This document shows, one piece after another, positions 6,748 to 10,831 of a stretch of DNA of 10,831 bases. A model generated the notes under the pieces. That model was not told the DNA's origin, did no database searches, and was given only the letters and a program-made list of their open reading frames with translations. The stretch covers positions 1,062-11,892 of the forward strand of contig JAIVGW010000011.1 in the NCBI GenBank assembly GCA_020201415.1. Direction: 5' to 3'. Position 1 is the first letter of the stretch. Every line of letters begins with the position of its first letter. This stretch comes from Lentisphaerota bacterium. GTDB lineage: Bacteria; Verrucomicrobiota; Kiritimatiellia; JAAZAB01. A program made the position numbers and the translations under genes.

Positions 6748-8589
6748 ATGGAAACTGAATACCTCGCCACCATCCGCAATTTCTGCATTATTGCGCACAT
6801 TGATCACGGCAAGTCCACTCTGGCTGACAGGATGCTGGAGCTCACGGGCACCGTGGAAGCGCGCCTGCTGCGCGATCAGCTGCTTGACAGCATGGACCTG
6901 GAACGCGAACGCGGTATAACCATCAAGTCCCATCCCGTGACCATGCGCTACAGAGGCGCCGATGGCCTTGTTTATGAATATAATCTACTGGATACTCCCG
7001 GCCATGTGGATTTCACTTACGAGGTATCCCGCAGTATGGCCGCCTGCGAAGGCGCTCTGCTGGTGGTTGACGCATCCCAGGGTGTTGAGGCGCAAACCGT
7101 GGCCAATGTTTATCTGGCCCTGGAAAACGATCTGGAAATCATTCCCGTGTTGAACAAGGTGGATCTACCCAATGCCAATGTGCCCGAGACCCTGCGCCAG
7201 ATCAAGGAAGTCCTGGGCATTGACACGCGCGATGTCTGCGCCATCAGCGCCAAGACCGGCGAAGGCGTGCCGCAGGTCATGGAAATCATCAGGCGTCTGG
7301 TTCCGCCGCCCCCGGCCAGTTTGCCGCGCCTGAACCGGGCCTTGATATTTGATTCGATTTATGACGCCTACCGTGGTGTTGTGCCTTATGTGCGGGTCAT
7401 GGACGGTGTGCTACGCACCGGCGACCGCATTCGGTTTCTGGGGGTGAATTCCACTACGGAGATTAAGGAAGTGGGCATATTTTCGCCAAAATTCACTCCT
7501 GTGCCGGCCCTGCGGGCTGGTCAGGTCGGCTATCTGGTGACCACTATCAAGGAACCGCGCGAGATCATGGTGGGCGACACGCTGGTAAACGCCGAAAGTT
7601 CCGCGGCAAAACCGCTGCCGGGATTCAAAAAAATACATCCGATGGTTTTCAGCGGATTGTATCCTGTCAATACCGCCGATTATGAAAAGCTTAAGGCCTG
7701 CCTGGAACGCCTGGGATTGAACGACAGCGCATTTACCTTCCAGACGGAGTCCTCGGTGGCGCTCGGGTTCGGTTTCCGTTGCGGGTTCCTGGGGCTGCTG
7801 CACCTGGAAATCGTCCAGGAACGTTTGCGTCGGGAGTACGATCTGGACATTATCAGCACCTATCCCGCCGTGGTTTATCATGTGCACATGAAAAGCGGTG
7901 AAATGCTGACCATTGACAATCCGACGCATCTGCCGGATGCTACCCGGATCGATCATATTGAGGAGCCGGTCATCCGGGCCTCGATCATCTGCCATAACGA
8001 ACATATCGGTGACTTGATGAAGTTGATCATGGATCGCCGTGGTTCGGTGAGTCAGACGGATTCGCTGGATACCCGGCGCGTGATGTTGACCTGTACCATA
8101 CCTCTCAACGAAATCCTGATCAATTTCTATGATTACCTTAAAAGCATCAGCCATGGCTATGCCTCGATGGATTACGAGTATTCCGGATACATGGCCAGTG
8201 ATTTGGTCAAGATGGATATTCTGCTTAATGGTGAGCCGGTGGACGCTTTTTCGGCCATGATTCACCGCACACGCGCTGATTCCCGCGGACGCCAGATGTG
8301 CAAGGCTTTAAAAGAGGTTGGAACCGCCGCCGCGCCCGTCGTTTATTGCGGCATGCGCTCAAAGATGCCCGGCATGTATGCAACATGCGTGGAGACGTGG
8401 CTGACCCCCGGGTGCTGCAGGCTATGCGCGATGAAATCGCCGCCGCGACAACCATCGCGTATGGCAACGATCCACGGGTCATGGAACAGGCCGCAGACCG
8501 GCTGGCCGGATGCGCCCGGAAAATGGCGCCACCTCGCACTTTTGCCGCGTTGCGTGAAAACGTCGAGGTGCTGGTGGTGGCCGTGGTAG
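6748..8589 (+). CDS. lepA: Translation elongation factor 4 (LepA), C-terminal domain missing and replaced by out-of-frame sequence
   Basis: A translational GTPase that acts on stalled or mis-positioned ribosomes. The G domain is complete: AHIDHGKST (16-24), RGITI (55-59), DTPGHVDF (82-89), NKVD (136-139) and SAKTG (167-171). Domain II and LepA-specific stretches such as SALGFGFRCGFLGLLH-like sequence follow, and homology continues through DLVKMDILLNGEPVDAF to KALKE (about residue 523, base 8316). Normal LepA then has about 80 basic residues beginning IPRQ and including the RETxKALRK and CYGGD motifs. None of this is present. Residues 524-613 are Cys/Trp/Pro-rich sequence that lies over the lepB N-terminus in another frame. 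The gene is therefore truncated or rearranged; a deletion joining lepA to lepB, or an assembly fault, fits best. ATG 6748 has no clear ribosome binding site. Confidence 0.85.
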   Translation: METEYLATIRNFCIIAHIDHGKSTLADRMLELTGTVEARLLRDQLLDSMDLERERGITIKSHPVTMRYRGADGLVYEYNLLDTPGHVDFTYEVSRSMAACEGALLVVDASQGVEAQTVANVYLALENDLEIIPVLNKVDLPNANVPETLRQIKEVLGIDTRDVCAISAKTGEGVPQVMEIIRRLVPPPPASLPRLNRALIFDSIYDAYRGVVPYVRVMDGVLRTGDRIRFLGVNSTTEIKEVGIFSPKFTPVPALRAGQVGYLVTTIKEPREIMVGDTLVNAESSAAKPLPGFKKIHPMVFSGLYPVNTADYEKLKACLERLGLNDSAFTFQTESSVALGFGFRCGFLGLLHLEIVQERLRREYDLDIISTYPAVVYHVHMKSGEMLTIDNPTHLPDATRIDHIEEPVIRASIICHNEHIGDLMKLIMDRRGSVSQTDSLDTRRVMLTCTIPLNEILINFYDYLKSISHGYASMDYEYSGYMASDLVKMDILLNGEPVDAFSAMIHRTRADSRGRQMCKALKEVGTAAAPVVYCGMRSKMPGMYATCVETWLTPGCCRLCAMKSPPRQPSRMATIHGSWNRPQTGWPDAPGKWRHLALLPRCVKTSRCWWWPW

Positions 8590-9377
8590 TGGCCATGGCG
8601 TTCCGCACATATTTTATTCAACCTTTCAAAATCCCAACTTCATCAATGTATCCGACTTTGCACGGGATTCATTTCCGTGCTTTCCCCGGCCCCGGCGTAA
8701 CCGACCGCTGGCCGCTCAAGCTCGGTAAATGGTTGATTTTCGGCGATTGGTATGTGGAAATCAAGGCCCGCCAGACCGGGGTTGTTCGCCCGCATCAGAC
8801 CCAGCAGGGGCTGTTTCTGCTGGTTAATGATGTGCCCCACAAGGTTCATGAAAACATGCACTTTCACGTTGTCCCGGGGCAGACGGTTTACCGCGGACAG
8901 TTGCTGGCATCCGCCATTCGGACCGCGGGCGATCATATATTTGTCAATCGTTTGATATGGCATTTCCGCCGTCCGCGGCGCGGGGAGATCATGGTGTTCA
9001 CGACCACCGGCATTGAGCATCCCCAGATCAAAAAGAACGAACATTATGTCAAACGCATGGTTGGATTGCCGGGGGAAGAGTTACGGATTGTCCCGCCCCG
9101 TCTGTTAATCAACGGCCAGCCGGTCCGGCATCCGTCCATCATGCAGCACATCCAGCAAGGGGTGGGGGATTATCACGGATATGTAGATTCCGGCGATTTT
9201 CTAGAGGCCTGCCACGGCACAGTCAGCCTGGGACCGAGGGACTACTTTGCCTGCGGCGACAATCAGAATAACAGTCTGGATAGTCGTTACTGGGGCCCCG
9301 TGGATAGGATGAACCTGGTGGGACCGACTTTTTTTGTCTATTGGCCCATTTCCAGGCGTTGGGGGCTGGCCCGTTAA
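8298..9377 (+). CDS. lepB: Signal peptidase I (LepB) with N-terminal extension and large insert
   Basis: A membrane serine protease that removes signal peptides from exported proteins. One membrane helix (about 89-107) is followed by IPTSSMYPTL, where Ser116 before Met is the nucleophile. The general-base lysine is Lys252 in YVKRMVGLPGE, and GDNQNNSLDSRYWG (320-333) is the conserved C-terminal box. Between the serine box and GDHIFVNRL (211-219) lie roughly 85 extra residues compared with E. coli LepB, giving 359 residues in all. A charged, probably helical region (about 15-80, including ARHVCNMRGDV) precedes the membrane helix. The true start is unclear: GTG 8298 is the farthest upstream in-frame start, lies within lepA and has no good ribosome binding site; ATG 8385 is an alternative. 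The 3' end shares TTAA with the opposing gene. Confidence 0.92.
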   Translation: MQGFKRGWNRRRARRLLRHALKDARHVCNMRGDVADPRVLQAMRDEIAAATTIAYGNDPRVMEQAADRLAGCARKMAPPRTFAALRENVEVLVVAVVVAMAFRTYFIQPFKIPTSSMYPTLHGIHFRAFPGPGVTDRWPLKLGKWLIFGDWYVEIKARQTGVVRPHQTQQGLFLLVNDVPHKVHENMHFHVVPGQTVYRGQLLASAIRTAGDHIFVNRLIWHFRRPRRGEIMVFTTTGIEHPQIKKNEHYVKRMVGLPGEELRIVPPRLLINGQPVRHPSIMQHIQQGVGDYHGYVDSGDFLEACHGTVSLGPRDYFACGDNQNNSLDSRYWGPVDRMNLVGPTFFVYWPISRRWGLAR

Positions 9378-10831
9378 CTCAAGCCGGGCGGCTCGGGGTT
9401 TTTGTTGGAAAGGTTGGCCGACTTGAAGCTTTCCACAATCCATCGCGACAGTTCACGGTCGGGCGCCTGCAGTACTTCCGGGGTGATGGTGAAAACCTTC
9501 CGTCCGGTATTATTGGCGATAAGTTTCAGGCCGTGGTGAAAGTCCCGGAATTTTTCATCGAAGATGGAGCGGATGGTGCGATCGGTTCGGATGCACTGTT
9601 CCACCAGCTTGTCCAAGGCCTCCTCGCTGAAGGTCAGTTCAAAACCATGTTCTCCGCGAAAACGCGCGGCAAATTCCGCGGTTTCCCGCTTCAGCATGTC
9701 CGCCTGGGCGTGGAGGTTATCGCGCAAAATAGAGCGCAATTCTCCTTCGGGGTCTTCAATGGTCCTGGTGTCCGCTTCAAGCGATTTGATTGAGGTTGAT
9801 GGCAACTCGAATTTGAAACCGCGGAAAATACGTTCCATGACCGTCATCAGTCCGCGCGCGCCGGTGCGTTCTTCGTATGCCCTGCTGGCGACGGCTGAAA
9901 GGGCTTCCGGGGTAAGACGGAAATCAATGCCGTAGCCGGCAAAATCGCGACGGTATTGCGAGAGAATGCTGTCCTCGGCCGTGAGCATGATCTGTTCCAG
10001 GTCGTGCGCCGTGAGGTGTCCGCAAACAACCCGGACCGGCAGCCGGCCGATAAACTCCGGCTCGAAACCATTCTTGATGAAATCCCGGGTCAGGGCCGCC
10101 TTCAGAAATTCGCTGTCGTTGTGTTCATCCTGAGTTTCGGCGGAAAACCCGATGGCGCCGGCGTGCAGACGATGACGCACGACTTCCGAAAGTTGATCGA
10201 AGGCGCCGCTGACTATGAATAGAATATGGCGTGTATTAATGGTGCGTTTGGGTGACTTACCGCTGCGCTGCAGTTGCATGATGGCTTCCACCTGGCCCAG
10301 CAGATCGGTCTGGCTCTGCATGCTGACATCCGTATCTTCCATCAATTTCAAGAGGTTGACCTGCACGCCGCGACCGGAAACGTCGCGGGCGGAACCTCCG
10401 GAACTACCCGCGATTTTGTCGATTTCATCAATGTAAATTATGCCGTATTGCGCGAGGTTGACGTCGCCATCGGCCGCCTTTACCAGATCGCGCACCAGAT
10501 CTTCAACATCATGTCCAACATAGCCTGTCTCGGAAAACTTGGTGGCATCAGATTTAACGAAAGGGACACCGATCAAACGGGCAATACAGCGCATCAGATA
10601 GGTCTTGCCGACGCCCGTTGGCCCCAGCAGGATGATGTTTTGCTTGGCATAATCCTTTTCGGCCAGGGCCGGTGTTTCTATACACTGACGGGCGTGGTTG
10701 TAGTGATCGCAAATGGCCACCGCCAACACTTTTTTGGCCTCGGCCTGCTGAATCACGAAACGGTCCAGATAATCACGTATCTCCCGGGGCTTGTAGTTGA
10801 AACCGCGTATGCAATCCAGACTGTTGTCGGC
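9374..10831 (-). CDS. ClpX-like AAA+ unfoldase, 5' end outside window
   Basis: An ATP-dependent protein unfoldase of the ClpX/HslU group; 485 residues are visible and the frame stays open to the right edge. Numbering from the residue at 10831: a ClpX-type entry (YKPREIRDYLDRFVIQQAEAKKVL), Walker A GPTGVGKT (70-77), pore loop GYVG (103-106), Walker B IIYIDEIDKI (131-140), IGF (227-229), arginine-finger segment EFIGRLP (259-265) and sensor 2 GARGL (324-328). The retained IGF tripeptide is the loop ClpX uses to dock on ClpP, so a ClpP partner is plausible. About 130 residues follow sensor 2, far more than in ClpX, and include a second degenerate copy of the small subdomain. No zinc-binding domain is visible, but the N-terminus is missing. 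The GTG at 10756 is an internal valine, not the start. It probably belongs to an uncharacterised ClpX-like subfamily rather than ClpX itself. Confidence 0.85.
   Translation of the reverse strand, partial: ADNSLDCIRGFNYKPREIRDYLDRFVIQQAEAKKVLAVAICDHYNHARQCIETPALAEKDYAKQNIILLGPTGVGKTYLMRCIARLIGVPFVKSDATKFSETGYVGHDVEDLVRDLVKAADGDVNLAQYGIIYIDEIDKIAGSSGGSARDVSGRGVQVNLLKLMEDTDVSMQSQTDLLGQVEAIMQLQRSGKSPKRTINTRHILFIVSGAFDQLSEVVRHRLHAGAIGFSAETQDEHNDSEFLKAALTRDFIKNGFEPEFIGRLPVRVVCGHLTAHDLEQIMLTAEDSILSQYRRDFAGYGIDFRLTPEALSAVASRAYEERTGARGLMTVMERIFRGFKFELPSTSIKSLEADTRTIEDPEGELRSILRDNLHAQADMLKRETAEFAARFRGEHGFELTFSEEALDKLVEQCIRTDRTIRSIFDEKFRDFHHGLKLIANNTGRKVFTITPEVLQAPDRELSRWIVESFKSANLSNKNPEPPGLS
9382..9405 (+). 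terminator. Weak candidate terminator after lepB
   Basis: A short hairpin AGCC-GGGC-GGCT is followed by CGGG and a run of five T, just past the lepB stop and inside the 3' end of the opposing ClpX-like gene. The stem has only four pairs and the T run is offset by several bases, so this is a tentative call. It is noted because the two convergent genes leave no other room for a terminator. Confidence 0.2.

Noticed and set aside
7411..8265. A long open frame (284 codons) on the minus strand.
   Set aside because: It is antisense to well-conserved lepA, and the product has no recognisable motif and an odd His/Gln/Arg-rich composition typical of shadow frames in G/C-rich genes.
8316..8589. The lepA tail (residues 524-613) as a new domain.
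   Set aside because: It overlaps the recognisable LepB N-terminus in another frame, and its Trp/Cys/Pro-rich composition looks like out-of-frame reading.
9341..9793. A 150-codon plus-strand frame following lepB.
   Set aside because: It is antisense to the ClpX-like gene, whose motifs are clear, and no family is recognisable in it.
1..10831. A CRISPR array, transposon, phage or defence system.
   Set aside because: No direct repeat series, transposase, integrase, terminal repeat or defence domain was seen; gene content is core and evenly packed.

Overview
This window looks like bacterial chromosome from the PVC superphylum, most likely Kiritimatiellota, Lentisphaerota or a verrucomicrobial relative. 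The basis is the murB-ddl-ftsQ-ftsA-ftsZ order, a Ddl C-terminal motif of the ELNTIPGxTxTSLLPKAA type, a signal peptidase with a long helical N-terminus and a large insert, and a divergent FtsZ. The phylum call is an inference from remembered family traits; no search was run. G+C is moderately high by eye, and no mobile element, CRISPR array, rRNA or tRNA was seen.

Left block (1-5909, all +): this is the 3' half of a division and cell wall (dcw) cluster read as one tight operon. It holds the murB 3' end, ddl (D-Ala-D-Ala ligase), ftsQ, ftsA and ftsZ. Two less expected genes follow: a family 2 glycosyltransferase of the polyprenyl-phosphate sugar transferase type, which overlaps ftsZ, and a short-chain reductase with the pteridine reductase (PTR1) signature. 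Neighbouring genes overlap or lie within about 25 bases of each other, and most starts have a GAGG-like ribosome binding site. The block makes peptidoglycan precursor and the FtsQ/FtsA/FtsZ part of the divisome; FtsA keeps its amphipathic tail and FtsZ keeps the C-terminal peptide that binds FtsA.

Middle block (5910-9377, +): a 94-base gap carries a good sigma70-type promoter whose -10 box lies inside a perfect 18-bp palindrome, a likely operator. It reads into rpe (ribulose-phosphate 3-epimerase), lepA (EF4) and lepB (signal peptidase I). lepA is abnormal: its unique C-terminal domain is absent, and the frame runs about 270 bases out of frame through the start of lepB.

Right block (9374-10831, -): the 3' part of a ClpX-like AAA+ unfoldase gene faces lepB. 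The two genes share a TTAA that supplies the stop codon on each strand. Its 5' end is outside the window, and its C-terminus appears to carry a second, degenerate copy of the small AAA+ subdomain.

Most of the window is core housekeeping sequence. The points most worth checking are the altered nucleotide pocket of FtsZ, the lepA/lepB junction, the palindromic promoter, the PTR1-like gene in a division operon, and the ClpX-like C-terminal duplication.
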